A DNA stretch of 64,000 bases from Dactylis glomerata (GCA_007115705.1 QXEO01000881.1:868001-932000); one strand, 5' to 3'. Shown: positions 1-11,749, numbered from the stretch's first letter. Notes: generated by a model from the sequence alone, not told the origin. Translations and numbers: made by a program.

Positions 1-1324
1 GCCAGCCAGGTGTGAGGCCACCTGGCTCCACCTCTGACATTGCCCCGTCGCCTATAAAGACCCCCCGACGGAAAAAACCTAAGAACCCGATCACTTTTCC
101 AGAACACATCGCAATCCGCCGCCGCCGTCGACCCGAAGATCGGGAGGGTCCAGAAGCTCTTCCCGGCACCCTGCCGGAGAGGGGAATCGCCACCGGAGGT
201 CTTCTTCATCGCCATGCTTGCCTCCGAAGCGATGAGTGAGTAGTCTACCTTGGACTATGGGTCCATAGCAGTAGCTAGATGGTTGTCTTCTCCACCATGT
301 GCTTCATGTTTAGATCTCATGAGCTGCCCTACATGATTGAGATCACCGTTATGTAATTCTACATGTTTGGTTTGTTGGGATCCGATGAATATTGGTGTTA
401 TGATTGAGTTGCTATACTGAAATATATCTTATGTTATCTCTATGTTGTTTATGATCTTGCATGCTCTCCGTTGTTAGTAGCTATCTTGGCCGAGTAGTTG
501 CTAGTGACTCCAAGAGGGGGTATTTATGCTCGATAGTGGGTTCATGCCTCTATTTAACCTGGGGGAGTGACAGAAACCTCTAAGGTTGTAGATGTGTTGT
601 TGCTACTAGGGAGAAAACAACATTCATATGCTCAAGGGCATATGCTTTGTTTACATTGCACACTTTGCTTAATGCAATTATCTGTTGTTCGCAACTTAAT
701 ACTCATGGGGTGTTCGGATGATATCCCCGTGAGTGGATTATTAGTCATAGATGCAGTTGGATGGCGGTCTATGTATTTTGTTGTAATGCCCAGAGTAAAT
801 CGCATAGTGATCTTCTTGACATATCACGTTTATCTTTATTCTATCAATTGCCCAACTGTAATTTGTTTACCCAGCATGTGTTATTTATCTTATGGAGAGA
901 CACCACTAGTGAACTGTGGACCCCGGTCCTATTTCCATCATATTGCTATCACCTGTTTACTTTACTCGCACTGTTTACTTTACTCGCATACTTCTACTGT
1001 TTTCCACTCGATACACTCATAACCTTTGTTTCTAGCAAACCGGTGAGATTGACATCCTCATCGCAAGTTGGGAACAAAGTACTTGGTTGTGTTGTGTGCA
1101 GGTTCCGCGTTGCAGCTAGCAAGCAAAGCTTGGACGAGGCGCCATATATAAATTGTCCGAAGCTGTCGCAAACTAGCAAGCATCACCTTCAGTCGTTTGT
1201 CCCTTCTCTCCAAGATCGACAAACCTTGGTTTCTTAACTGAGGGAAAACTAGCTGCTATACTCATCACACCTTCCTCTTGGGGTTCCCAACGGGCTAGTC
1301 ATTCACCACGCACAAGGACCACCA
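1..1324 (+). mobile_element. 3' part of a plus-strand Gypsy LTR (RLG-0), entering from outside the window
   Basis: The sequence matches the plus-strand LTR of RLG-3 (17248-18917) from the TATA region through to the terminus, so it is the downstream 1.3 kb of an Athila-type LTR whose start lies left of the window. It ends in CACGCACAAGGACCACCA at 1324. The next bases are the body of an oppositely oriented LTR of RLG-1, and the same sequence in the intact RLG-1 5' LTR near 29241 runs on without a break, so this is an insertion into that LTR. The right-hand TSD would be agggg (1325-1329). The left copy is not visible, so solo LTR versus full element cannot be decided. A TATAAA motif lies at 53-58. 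Confidence 0.85.
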
Positions 1325-1690
1325 AGGGGCATCGTCAGAAGTGGACCGAGGCGGTCTCACACATAGGGGGCGCGGCCAGGGCCTGGGCCGCGCCGCCCTG
1401 TTGTGTGGGCCCCTCGTGGCCCCACTCCGTCTCCTCTTCGGTTCTCTGGAAGCTTCGTTAAATTTCTGGACGTTCGGCTTTTGTTTCGTCCAATTCTGAG
1501 AATATTTCCTGTGAAATTTTTCTGAAACACAAAAATAGCAGAAAACAGGAAACTGGCACTGTGGCGTCTCGTTAATAGGTTAGTTCCGGAAAATGCATAA
1601 AAACGCCACGAAGTGTAACGAAACACTAAGCAAATGGTGTAAAAACAAGCATGGAGCATCAAAAATTATAGATATGTTTGAGACGTATCA
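1325..1690 (-). repeat. RLG-1 3' LTR, first 366 bp only
   Basis: This is the reverse complement of an LTR start, ending at 1690 with the minus-strand TGATACGTCTC terminus. It is cut at 1325 by the plus-strand LTR RLG-0. The missing remainder should lie left of the window. It aligns with 29241-29605 of the RLG-1 5' LTR. Confidence 0.9.
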
Positions 1691-4298
1691 GCATCCCCAA
1701 GCTTAACTCCTGCTCGTCCTCGAGTAGGTAAGTGATAACAAAACAAATAATTTTTGAGGTGGCATGCACCTACACAATCTTGATCATCTATGTAAGCGTT
1801 GTGCGCTGGGAGCAAAAGAACTTAAAACATGGGCATGAAAGATATAATCTTGATAGAAGAAACTTAGCAACCATGTTATAACATGAAAAATAACACAAAC
1901 GAAAGATCATAAAAATGAAACAATGAAAGTCAAACGTGTGTTCAAATCATATGGAAAAACATACAAATGGTTTTCAGCTTGTCCTTCATGAGAGAGCAAA
2001 ACATAAATGCATAGGACACATTCAAGTTTAAGAGGGCGACTAGATACAAGTAATTTAAGAACAAGTGAAACCAAAATCATGAATCAATCAATGAAAACTT
2101 TGGGACAATGCACATTATACTCAGAATGACAACTATGCTCTCTTAGACGGTGCATAAAGGTAGAAGGTGGTGACTCAACATAAAAGTAAAAGAAAGGCCC
2201 TTCACAAAGGGAAGCAGTGATTAAACATGTGCTAGAGCTTTTCATTTGTAAAACAGAGAGAAGAAAATTGGGTTTTGAGAGGTGGTTGTTTCATGTCAAC
2301 GACTGGCAATGGGGTCTTACTATCTTCCATAATAAACAAGTGAGAGCGGTTCCGAGTTCTTTGAAAATTTGGCGCATTGGTGCTCTTTTATAAAGCTTTG
2401 GCACTCCTCCCCACCTTTTTTCCTTTCTCAAACCATGGCTAACCGATTCCATCGGGTGCCCATCAACATTCACATACCATGGAGGAGTGCCTTTTTTTAA
2501 GAATTAGATTGCAATGGTCTGACCAGCTCCCTTGCAAAATTAATGACGAGCAGATGAAGCTGCCTAGTCGAATGGTACTTAATTTAATATGGAAGATAGC
2601 AATTCCAACCACTACGTCCCCATGAGCTAAAAACAGTGGCACAAAATGAGAATTAGTTGAATGTTTTGAAAGGTAGCACATGAAAATTTACTTGGAATGG
2701 CTTGCAAATACCATGCATAGGAATTTATAGTGGACACAATGGAAAACTTAGTTTTTAGTTGTTGGATGCACGAGTAGAGCTCATACTCAGTACAAAATGT
2801 GGGCTAGCAAACGACTGGGAGCGACCAACTAAGAGAGCAATAACGGCCATAATCATGCAAAGCGACAAAGCAACATTAAAAGAAGCATAAGATGGCATCA
2901 AAAGTCAAAAACTAAATGATCATAGAGGCAATGGCGACTTTGTATGAGTCTAACATGTGTGAGCATGCGCCAAGTCAACCCAAATAAAGCATCAAAGGAG
3001 AAAACCAAATTAATGCTTCCAAATAATTAAAACAACCCATGATTTTTTCAAAGGCTCATTAAGCAATCTCAGTCATTTGAGACAAGTCATGCTACAGCAA
3101 AACCACTAAGCATACTATCAAAATGACATCAAGCATGACATGCAAAAGTCTAAGCCGCAGTCTACACAAGCTCCTTTTTGTACCACTTTTTTGCATAAAG
3201 CTTTTTCTCTTTTCCAACACCATTCGAACCTTTTTTGAAACAACTCTTTTGATGAAAACCAACATGGACCAGAGGTCAAAATACACCTTGATGCAAAGAT
3301 ATAACAAGATCTGAACAAAAATCAAGGCGAAAAATGAAAGCTAAACGCAGTTCTAGAAAAAGAGAACACTCATTGAACGGTAAGAGTGAAAAATGGAGTG
3401 TTCTTGGCAAATGAAAAGCAAGGCAACTTCTCCAAAAGGAATTTGTTGGGGGTCCAACCATTTATTGCAGCAAACAAAACTAAACAAAAATTAAAACTAA
3501 AAACAACTGGCGCTCCAAGAAAAACGCATAATGCATGAAGCAATAAAAATATAGTGTGTTGAAAGATGACCTGATTTTTGCCGATGAAGAAGGGGTGCCT
3601 CGGGGGGCATCCCCAAGCTTTGACGCTTGTACCTCTTGGATATTTCTTGGGGTGACATGGGCATCCCCAAGCTTGAGCTTTTGTCCATTTTTCAACTCAT
3701 CTCATCATTCTCCAATCCCTACACTTGAAAACTTCCTTCATACAAAACTAAACACAATTCTATTAGCAACTTTAGTGTAAGCATAATAATGAATCAAACC
3801 CTTTTTGCTTCAGATTTCAACTCAAAACCACCACATATAAAGCATATACTACTGTAGAAATTTCCCCAAAAGTTCTGCGATCAAAAGAACTCAAAAAGAA
3901 AGCGATCGAGCGACAAACACAAATAATGGCAGAAATCTATCAAAACAGAACAGCTGACAAAGGTCGATTTTTTCGAGGGTTTTCTGTTGCTCAAATCAAA
4001 AAGTGTATAACTAATGAAAGTTTGGATATAACCTGGGGCATATTTTGAGAATTTTATTGAATTTTTACGGTGCAGCACCAAAATCTGTTTCAGGACAGCA
4101 ACATCCCCAAATCTTACCTCACTCAAATTAGAGGCTTCTCTTGGCACAACAACGAAATAAAAAGGATAAGGAGCGGTTATTATAGTAGTAATAACTTTCA
4201 AGACTCAAATAAAAGAAAAAGTACTGAAAGTAAACATTGGGTTATCTCCCAAGAGTGATTTTCTTTAACGCCTTTGAGCTAGGCGCAGAAAGTGCAAA
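1691..4298 (-). other. RLG-1 noncoding 3' region with PPT
   Basis: These 2.6 kb between the protease stop and the 3' LTR have no credible coding sequence. They match 21164-24100 of RLG-3 in reverse. The polypurine tract aagcttggggatgc (minus strand) lies at 1691-1704, directly against the LTR. The same 14-mer recurs inside at 3607-3620 and 3661-3674. Short open frames here are chance. Confidence 0.85.
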
Positions 4299-5035
4299 TC
4301 AAGTAATATCAAGTGATGAAGCATCAAGCTCATAATTTGCTCTAAGGATAGAGTCAAAAAGCAATTTCTTTCTCTTCCTAGGGAAATGTTCCATACCTTT
4401 CTTGAGTGGGAATTGATATTTGATGGTGCCTTCCCTCATATCAATGATGGCACCTACAGTTCGAAGAAAGGGTCTTCCCAAAATAATAGGACATGAAGCA
4501 TTGCATTCAACGTCCATGACAAGAAAATCAACGGGAAAAAGATTATTGTTAACCATAATAAGAACATCATTAATCCTTCCCAAAGGTTTCTTCTTAGCAA
4601 CATCAGCAATAGGAATATCATAATAACACTTTTCAAGCGGTGGTAAATCAAGCATGTCATAAATTTTTCTAGGCATAATAGAAATACTAGAACCTAGATC
4701 ACATAAAGCATGGCAATCAAAACCATTAACATGCATATCAATGATGGGTTCCCAACCATCTTCTAACTTCTTGGGAATAGAAGCTTTTTGCTTTAACTTT
4801 TCATCCCTAATTTTCATAAGAGCATTAGTATTATGCTTAGTGAAAGCAACATTTAAAGGACTAGCATTAGGAGTCAAATCAAGCTTTTGTAGGAACAAAA
4901 TAACTTTAGATATATTGCAGGCATCAACATCAAAATCATTAAAGGTAATAGAGCTATCATCTCCTACACTCCGAAAAATTTCAGCACTCTTTTGAGAAAA
5001 AGTTTTAGTAGGCTTTTTAACACTAGGAGTGGGAG
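4299..5035 (-). pseudogene. RLG-1 gag-polyprotein, C-terminal part with aspartic protease
   Basis: This is the C-terminal 245 codons of the RLG-1 gag-protease reading frame, ending in a stop at 4299. It contains a retropepsin-like segment with the active-site motif CDLGSSIS and the flap and hydrophobic ILGRPFLRTVGA region near 4440-4500. The protease cuts the gag polyprotein during particle maturation. The 5' side is cut at the TSD ttttctcta (5036-5044) by the Mutator-like element; the frame continues in register at 13768-14176. The protein closely matches the RLG-3 copy at 20490-21163. As it stands it has no start and is not expressed as a full protein. Confidence 0.88.
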
Positions 5036-5044
5036 TTTTCTCTA

Positions 5045-5286
5045 GGGATTTATATTTTCGTGCCCCTGGGTCGTTAGTTGTACTCAGTTTTCCCCAGCCG
5101 CTTAACTTTTCCTCAGTTTTCCCCTCGCTCCAGTTTGAAACCCCTCGCAGACGCTCGGACGGGAGGGTTGCCGTCTGGTCAGAGGCCTTAGACCGTTACC
5201 GGTGACGGCTAGGGAGCCGTGGTGGTTGTGAATGGACCGTTGCTTTTGAATGGTGTTGACTGTTGACCCAATGAGACACGTCGGAC
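5045..5286 (+). repeat. MULE-A left terminal inverted repeat
   Basis: Starts gggatttatattttcgtgcc directly after the TSD and pairs with 13526-13767 in reverse. By eye there are about ten mismatches up to the shared tttgaatggtg, then a looser match through gagacacgtcgga. The motif actcagttttcccc recurs within it. Confidence 0.92.
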
Positions 5287-5377
5287 TGGCGGTCACTCAC
5301 CCAAAGCTTTCCCCTCTGCCCGAGACTAGAAGAGCTCACCGCCCCTCCGCCGCCACGCCGTCCTGCCCTCCTACCTT
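5287..5377 (+). promoter_or_regulatory. Leader between left TIR and transposase start
   Basis: In MuDR the transposase promoter lies in the TIR. The short spacing here suggests the same arrangement. No clear TATA box is visible in the leader. Confidence 0.4.
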
Positions 5378-8300
5378 ATGGCGTCGCCCGCCCCCGAGCC
5401 GCCCCCGCCCCCACCACCACCCCCGGGAGGCAGAGAGGGCTCCGCCTCCACCAGATCTACCCTTATCGTGGTAGAGTTTGTACATCCGTCTGGTGTGCCG
5501 ATTATGCCCCTCAACGGTGGAGAAGATTGGGAATCGGAGGGATCTAACGCATGGATTCCATCTGGGTAAGCATCGTCTACCTATGTGAATTAACAGTAGG
5601 CAGTTTTTGAGCGCGAATCGTTGTTGCTCAACTAACTACATTGCTTTTCGAATAGGATTGATCCAGCGCTGGCTTTTCGGCTGGTGGTTAGGCTGGATAC
5701 TAGCTTTTTGCGTGATTCTGAACGCAATGTGAGCGGATTTTACATCCCAGCGGTGGTTGCAACTACCATCTCGTTGAGGGATTTAAAAGATAACATCTGC
5801 GCTCAGTACCCCTGGGGCGCTGGCGATTCAGTGGATTTCCAATATTTCAACAGCATGGAGGGAAGATATGTTCCACTAATTTCCGACGACGATCTGGGAA
5901 TTCTTTTCGCTGTAAATGATTCTTACCGTGTCAGTAAAATTCAAATCCATGTGTACAGGGTCCAGGCATCATCTGGTGTTGGGGCATCATCAGGTGGTCG
6001 GGCATCATGTCTCTCTAGTGTTGCTACCTCTGCTAATCGTGTGTGCCGCCCCGCTCCTTGTAGGTCCACAGCAGCACCATCTGTCCCCAGTGCTAGTGGT
6101 AGTGGTAGCCAGATCGTTCATGCGGTCGATGTGGAGGACGATGCAGAGATTGAGGATTCGTCTCCTCAAGATGATGAGGATGAGTTGATGTTTCCTGAAT
6201 TGGTAGATCGATGCAGTAAGCAGGCAATGGAGGATCAATACATGGAAGATATTGCACAAGGTGCCAGATTTGATGACACTGATGATGAAGAGAAGGATGA
6301 GAACAATGACAACCTCATTTTAGCCGATTACGAAGGTGATGACTTGCCAACAATTGAGTGGAACAGGGAGGATCCTCAACTTGCAGAAGGCACCGTATTT
6401 CAAATGATGATGGACTGCCGTAATGCAATTACTACATATTGCATTCTCACCAAGAATGATTATGAGGTTATTAAAAGTGAGCCAGGTAGGTTCACAGTTA
6501 AGTGCCCATACAAGAGGTGTAAGTGGAGGCTGCATGCATCCACAATGCTCAGAAGCACCGTGGTTCAGGTACTATGCCAACCAGTTGTGTATTTTAGATC
6601 ACAGTGTAAAATTTGTTAACTGTTACTGACATCCCTTATAATTATGTTTCAGATAAAGAAGAACTCGATCGACCATACTTGTCCACCACGAGCGGGAGCG
6701 CCAGAGGAGAAATCAAAGCTAGCGAAGACTAGGTGGTTGGCAGATGCAATCATAGATTGGCTGAGAGAAACTCCATCACTTGGTCCAACAGCACTCATAA
6801 AATTGATATCTGATAAGTTTACTATAAAAATACCTTACATGAGGATGTTCTATGCAAAGGAAATGGCTCTTGACAGGATCAATGGTCCATGGAATGAAAG
6901 CTTTCAGTTGCTTTACACTTTCAAAGCTGAAGTGGAGATGGCTAGTCCAGGCAGTGTTGTAGCAATAGACAAGCATACAGTTCCCTACAAATTGAAAAGC
7001 GGGAGGATAATGCAGAAGGAATGTTTTAGAAGGTCTTTTGTTTGTTTCAAAGCTTACTGGAAAGGCTTTCTGGATGGTTGCAGGCCTTATTTGGCCGTGG
7101 ATGCAACAGCTCTTCATGGCAGGTTTAATGGACAGCTAGTTGCTGCTACTGCAGTTGATGGACACAATTGGATGTTCCCTGTTGCTTATGGAGTTTTGGA
7201 GGTTGAGTCAGAGGAAAGTTGGACTTGGTTTCTGCAGAATTTGCGCGACCTTATAGGTCATCCACGAGGACTTGCTATCCACACAGACGCTTGCAAAGGT
7301 TTGGAGAGTGCAGTAGAAGTAGTATTCCCTAGAGTGGAGCATAGGGAATGTATGCGACACTTGGTACATAATTTTACAAAGAAATTCAAGGGTAAAGTTT
7401 ATACTGACAACCTATGGCCAGCTGCATACACATGCAGCATTAGGAAGCATCTGTTTCATTTGGAAGTGTTGTATAAACAAAAACCTGGGGTGAAGGAGTA
7501 CTTGAATGAACATCATGGTAGGGTGTGGTCAAGAAGCCAATTCAATGGAATTTGCAAGGTAGACTATGTAACAAGTAACCTTGCAGAGAGTTTCAATGCA
7601 AAGGTCAAGTCATTGAAAGGGCTTATGCTGTGGCAAATATTTGATAAGATTAGGCAGATGATCATGATAAAGATCGATCTGCGTCAAAGAATTGTAGCCA
7701 CAAAATATGTTGGCCATCTCATGCTCCCATCTTTGATTAAGTCTTTGCATTCCAGGGCAAAACAATTGAAGATGAAATGCATCAGAAAAGGAATGGAGGC
7801 TGAGGTAACCTACACTGACAGTAAAAACAGGCAGTGGAGGTATCCAGTGAGTTTGGTTGATAGGACATGCCATTGTAGGCGATGGCAGATCCGTGGGATA
7901 CCCTGCATACACACATTGTTTTTCATGAGTGTTATAGAGGGTGCAGAAGGTGAAGTTGATCAGTATGTGTCAGAGTATTTCTCTGTTGCCAAATTTAGGG
8001 CTGCATATGCTATGAATGTTCCTACCTTGTTGGGAAAAGACCAATGGATGAAAGTCGATCCAGGCTTCAAACTGTACTCTCCAGTTTTGACTAGACCGGC
8101 AGGTAGGCCGAGGAAGAATAGGATCAGAGCTAGTGCAGAGGGTGGTGCACCGATTCGACGACGTAAGTGCAAATGTTGTGGAACCCCTGGACACATTGCT
8201 AGGCTTTGTAAAAATCCAGTTGACCCAACTTTTGGAATGGAAGATCAGGCGGGAGCAGCAAATGCAGAGGAGAATGAAGCAGCAATTCAACATGAGGAGA

Positions 8301-8593
8301 TTGAAGCAATGGATCATGAGCTACTTGAACCGATGGATCCAGAGCAGATTGAACCGATGGATCGAGAGATGCTTGAACCGATGGATCAAGAGCTGCTTGA
8401 ACTGATGGATCGAGAGCAAAGGGAACAGATGGATCGAGAGGTGCTTGAACCGATGGATCGAGAGCAGAGGGAACAGATGGATCGAGAGGCCTTTGAAGCA
8501 ATGGATCGAGAGCTGCTTGAAGCATTTGAAGAAAATGCATTAGAAGAAAGAGCACAAGCTTCGTATGATATGGTTGTCTCGGTCTTGGCATAA
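5378..8593 (+). CDS. MURA-like transposase of MULE-A (three exons)
   Basis: The model is exon 1 5378-5565, exon 2 5656-6568 and exon 3 6653-8593, with GT-AG introns and phases that fit, giving about 1013 aa. An N-terminal Pro-rich start leads into a PB1-like segment (about residues 70-165), then acidic linkers and a MuDR-type DNA-binding region (about 310-380, CPYKRCKWRLHA). The MULE transposase core has DATALHG (Asp near 515) and IHTDACKGL (Asp near 577), followed by a SWIM zinc finger CHCRRWQIRGIPCIH (about 772) and a CCHC knuckle CKCCGTPGHIARLC (about 872). The tail is a run of MDRE(x)LEP-like repeats. The protein should bind the TIRs and cut and join DNA. The frame stays open after the TAA for another 43 codons of basic sequence until the LINE, so the stop looks secondary. 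Whether the protein is active cannot be judged. Confidence 0.88.
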
Positions 8594-8724
8594 CCCGAAG
8601 AGAAGAAGAAGAAGAAGAACAAGAAAGATGGCAAAAGGAAGGTACACACCGGTAATATCCCTGGTAGGGTTACCCGGAGTAAGGTTGTGGACCCAGCGAG
8701 TCACACCAGGAGCAAGAGAAAGAT

Positions 8725-9732
8725 GGGGCTGCTCTATCCGTCTTCAACTGCATGACCAGGATTACTGCTGGGGATGGGGCTAGGGTGTTATTCTGGACTG
8801 ATAGGTGGCTGGATGGATCTTCCACGATTGAGATCGCCCCCTTGGTCACGGCTGCAGTTGCAACGCGCATCAGAAATCGTAGGACCGTGGCGGAGGCCAT
8901 GGCGTCCCAGGCTTGGGTTCAGGATATCGATGCAAACCTGTCTCTGGATGGCTGGCTTCAGTGCCTCTCGCTTTGGGAAGCCCTTGACAATGTACAGTTA
9001 AACCCTAACCTCCCAGACAGCTTCAGATGGATTGGATCTACCTCTGGTGTTTACTCAGCCAAGGCCACATACAAGTCTCTCTGTCATGGAGGAGTGCTTG
9101 TCCCTATGCATATGCCGATTTGGAGATCGTATGCCCCTCTCAAATGCAAAATCTTTTGTTGGCTGGCAATCAAGCACAGACTTTGGACTTCGGATAGAAG
9201 GGCGCGTCACGGTTTGCAGGAGCACCCTGACGTCTGTTTCACTTGTGCCCAGGAGCAAGACAACGTGGAGCATATTTTGCTGCAGTGCCCTTATGCGAGA
9301 ATGGTGTGGAGTGAGATTTTGCAGGCTACTGGTCTTCTGACGGACCAGCCGCAGCCAGACAGTACCCTGGAGGTCTGGTGGACCAGAGCAAGATCCCGGG
9401 TTCAGAGAAGGGACAAGAGGAAATTTGATACGCTAGTCATTTTGGTGTTGAGAACTTTATGGAAACAGCGGAATGCTCGAGTTTTTGCAAATGTTGCACA
9501 GCAGCTGAATACATCGCAGATCATACCTAAGATCAAAGAGGAATTTAGTCTTTGGATGTTCGCTAAGTTCGGAGGGAGCTACGCCACGACGGGAGAGTAG
9601 TCCTACTTAGAGAGTGTGTCGGAGTGTAAGGTGTGGCCGGAGATAGTTGTGTTCAGCTAGCTCTTCGGTGTCTTGTAAACTATTTCTCTCCTTCTATAAA
9701 GATATGGTACGCTGTTGGCGTACTCTCTAAAA
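8725..9732 (+). mobile_element. 5'-truncated LINE inside MULE-A
   Basis: A 1008-bp insertion flanked by the 8-bp repeat agaaagat (8717-8724 and 9733-9740). It carries the C-terminal end of LINE ORF2 (8752-9600). The 3' tail has an aataaag-like stretch and ends in a short A-rich run. It lies only 131 bp behind the transposase stop and separates the transposase from its original 3' region. Confidence 0.82.
8752..9600 (+). pseudogene. LINE ORF2 C-terminus (zf-RVT domain)
   Basis: An open frame of 282 codons. It has the pattern of the zinc-binding reverse-transcriptase C-terminal domain of plant L1-type LINEs: WRSYAPLKCKIFCWLA, then CFTCAQEQDNVEHILLQCP (Cys and His spacing near residues 160-180), then LWKQRNARVF. 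The RT and endonuclease parts are absent because the insertion is 5' truncated, so it cannot work alone. The first Met is simply the first one inside the truncated copy. Confidence 0.85.
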
Positions 9733-9827
9733 AGAAAGATTTTAGTTTGAACAATTAATTTGAATGTATGTGTTATTGCAAGTTTTCTATGGTCATGCAC
9801 CTCGAATAAGTTCATCGCTTAAGCCAC

Positions 9828-10124
9828 ATTTATCATTTTCTAAGTGACTAAACTCAAAAAATATAGTTTTGGGTTTAGTTTAATTCAAAAAAATCAAAAT
9901 AATTCAAAACATGGTGGAACCTTCCCATGGAGTCTTGTTATGTTACCTACAACCTAGAGAAATAATAATGGAAAAGGAAATTTATCATTTTCTAAGTGAC
10001 TAAACTCAAAAAATATAGTTTTGAGTTTAGTTTAATTCAAAATAATTCAAAACATGGTGGAACCTTCCCATGGAGTCTTGTTATGTTACCTACAACCTAG
10101 AGAAATAATAATGGAAAAGGAAAT
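9828..10124. repeat. Direct duplication of about 150 bp in MULE-A
   Basis: Two head-to-tail copies start at 9828 and 9980 with atttatcattttctaagtg and end in aatggaaaaggaaa. They differ by a few substitutions and a small A-run indel. No coding content is apparent. Confidence 0.9.
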
Positions 10125-10386
10125 ATAGAGATATGAAGTTTTTCCCAAAACCACTTCCTAGTCCATGAGCTACTAGCTATGAAGATGCAGGGCTTTCTAC
10201 TCAACACACCTCCCAAATACCCACTATGCTTACAAACTTTGTCCAAATGAGTCCAAATTCGTCACACTTGTGTATCTTTGAATTGCAAACAATATCACGT
10301 CGGCCAAAATGTACTATATTGTTCAAATAACACAATCTAACAATTTTTATGCCAAAAGCTACAATTTCCCTTACTCCCTTTATTAT
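10125..10386. other. Unassigned AT-rich MULE-A interior
   Basis: No gene or repeat is recognised between the duplication and the internal TIR-like segment. Confidence 0.5.
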
Positions 10387-10545
10387 TTGGGTGCCCCTGT
10401 TTTACTTAGTTTTACTCAGTTTTCCCCCTCCGGGTCCACTTGTTTTACTCAGTCCTACTCAGTTTTGCCCTTCCGATAAACATTTCCTCACTTTTCCCCC
10501 TCTTAGTTCTACTCAGTTTTCCTCACTTGTACTCACTGGCTGATC
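10387..10545. repeat. Internal TIR-like segment of MULE-A
   Basis: Begins tgggtgcccctg and carries four copies of a tttactcagttttcc-like motif. It resembles the left TIR (cgtgcccctgg and actcagttttcccc) but is diverged. It may mark a second, older Mutator end inside the element. A TATA-like tatatatctc follows at about 10638. Confidence 0.6.
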
Positions 10546-10734
10546 TCTGATTGGTCGAGATGTATGTCACACGGATCTTGGTTGGTTGATAGCTCAACGT
10601 ACGCTTGCACCGTGGGATCATTTATGATCGGACGGCCTATATATCTCTCTCTACCTCGATGGACGCATACGGAGAGAAGAGCAGAGCACATACCTACCAA
10701 CCCTAGCAGTCGCATCTTCCTCTCTTACTCTGGC

Positions 10735-10985
10735 GGTCGCGGCGGCGCGGATCTGCAGCGTGCGTGCGTGCGTGCGTGCGGCGGCGCGGATCTAACCGTG
10801 TGTGCGGCGGCACGGATCTAACCGTGCATGCGGCCGCGCGGAACTGCAGCGTGCGGCGGCGCGGATCTAACCGTGCGTGCGGCGGCGCGGATCTAACCGT
10901 GCGTGCGGCGGCGCGGATCTAACCGTGCGGCGGCGTGGATCTAAGAGTGCCGATGAGGATCTAAGAGTGCCGGTGAGGATCTAAC
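10735..10985. repeat. GC-rich minisatellite (ggcgcggatctaaccgtgcg units)
   Basis: About eight imperfect units of 20-32 bp built on gcggcgcggatctaaccgtg. It lies immediately upstream of the 11003 ORF and downstream of a TATA-like motif, so it would be in the 5' UTR if that ORF is transcribed. Confidence 0.85.
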
Positions 10986-11002
10986 CCTCAGAAATAGTTG
11001 AA

Positions 11003-11695
11003 ATGTCTCTCTCTGTCTCACTTTCATTACCCTCGTCAGATCTGTTGCTGATGGACACCAAGACGGTGGCCGTGTCCACAGTGCTCATCGATCGTTTTGA
11101 AGCCATCGCCTACAACATCGCTGCGACCTACAACATCGCTGCGACGGCGCAGATCAAGCCTTCAATGTTGGAGCCTGCCGATGTCTCACTTTCGTTGCCC
11201 TCCTCAGATCTGTTGCTGATGGACACCAAGACGGCGGCCGTGTCGACAGTGGTCATCGATGCCAAGACGATTGAAGCCATCGCCTACAACATCGCTGCGA
11301 CCTACAACATCCCTACGACGGCGCAGATCCAGCATTCAATGTCGAAGCCTGCCGATGTCTCACTTCCGTTGCCCTCCTTAGATCTATTGCTGATGGACAC
11401 CAAGACGGCGGCCGTGTCGACAGTGGTCATCGATGCCAAGACAATTGAAGCCATCGCCTACAACATCGCTGCGACGGCGCAAATCCAGCCCTCCTCCATG
11501 TCCAAGTTTGCGTATGGCACAGATCCAGCCACCAAGACGGCGGCGGTGCCAAGAGTGGTTGCGAAGCCGCAGATCCAGCCCTCCTCCATGTCCGAGTTTG
11601 CGGATGGCGCAGATGACCACCCCTCAGCCGCCCGTCGTCCAGGCCCTTCTAGCCCATCGGTGCGCGGCCGTGTTCAACGCCGCAAATTGGGATAA
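11003..11695 (+). CDS. Repeat-coded ORF of unknown function in MULE-A
   Basis: A 230-codon open frame made of three tandem 174-bp units (about 58 aa each) starting near 11015, 11181 and 11355, plus two shorter partial units to 11620. Each unit reads DVSLxLPSxDLLLMDTKTAAVSTVVID, then AKTIEAIAYNIAATYN and AQIQxSMSKPA (split here into pieces). No known domain is recognised. Unit length is a multiple of three, so the frame could persist by repeat expansion alone, without selection. A TATA-like motif and the minisatellite lie upstream. It is either an accessory protein of the element or a chance frame over a satellite; I lean slightly to the latter. Confidence 0.35.
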   Translation: MSLSVSLSLPSSDLLLMDTKTVAVSTVLIDRFEAIAYNIAATYNIAATAQIKPSMLEPADVSLSLPSSDLLLMDTKTAAVSTVVIDAKTIEAIAYNIAATYNIPTTAQIQHSMSKPADVSLPLPSLDLLLMDTKTAAVSTVVIDAKTIEAIAYNIAATAQIQPSSMSKFAYGTDPATKTAAVPRVVAKPQIQPSSMSEFADGADDHPSAARRPGPSSPSVRGRVQRRKLG

Positions 11696-11749
11696 ATTAT
11701 GATAAATTTGTATTTTTCAATTTCAATTTGGGATAAAATTGTTCGAACT

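Noticed and set aside
567..1237. Open frames of about 150 codons in the LTR, repeated at 14482-14937, 18338-18808 and 25192-25662
   Set aside because: They lie in the R/U5 part of every related LTR, shift frame and length between copies and match no known protein. They are LTR sequence, not genes.
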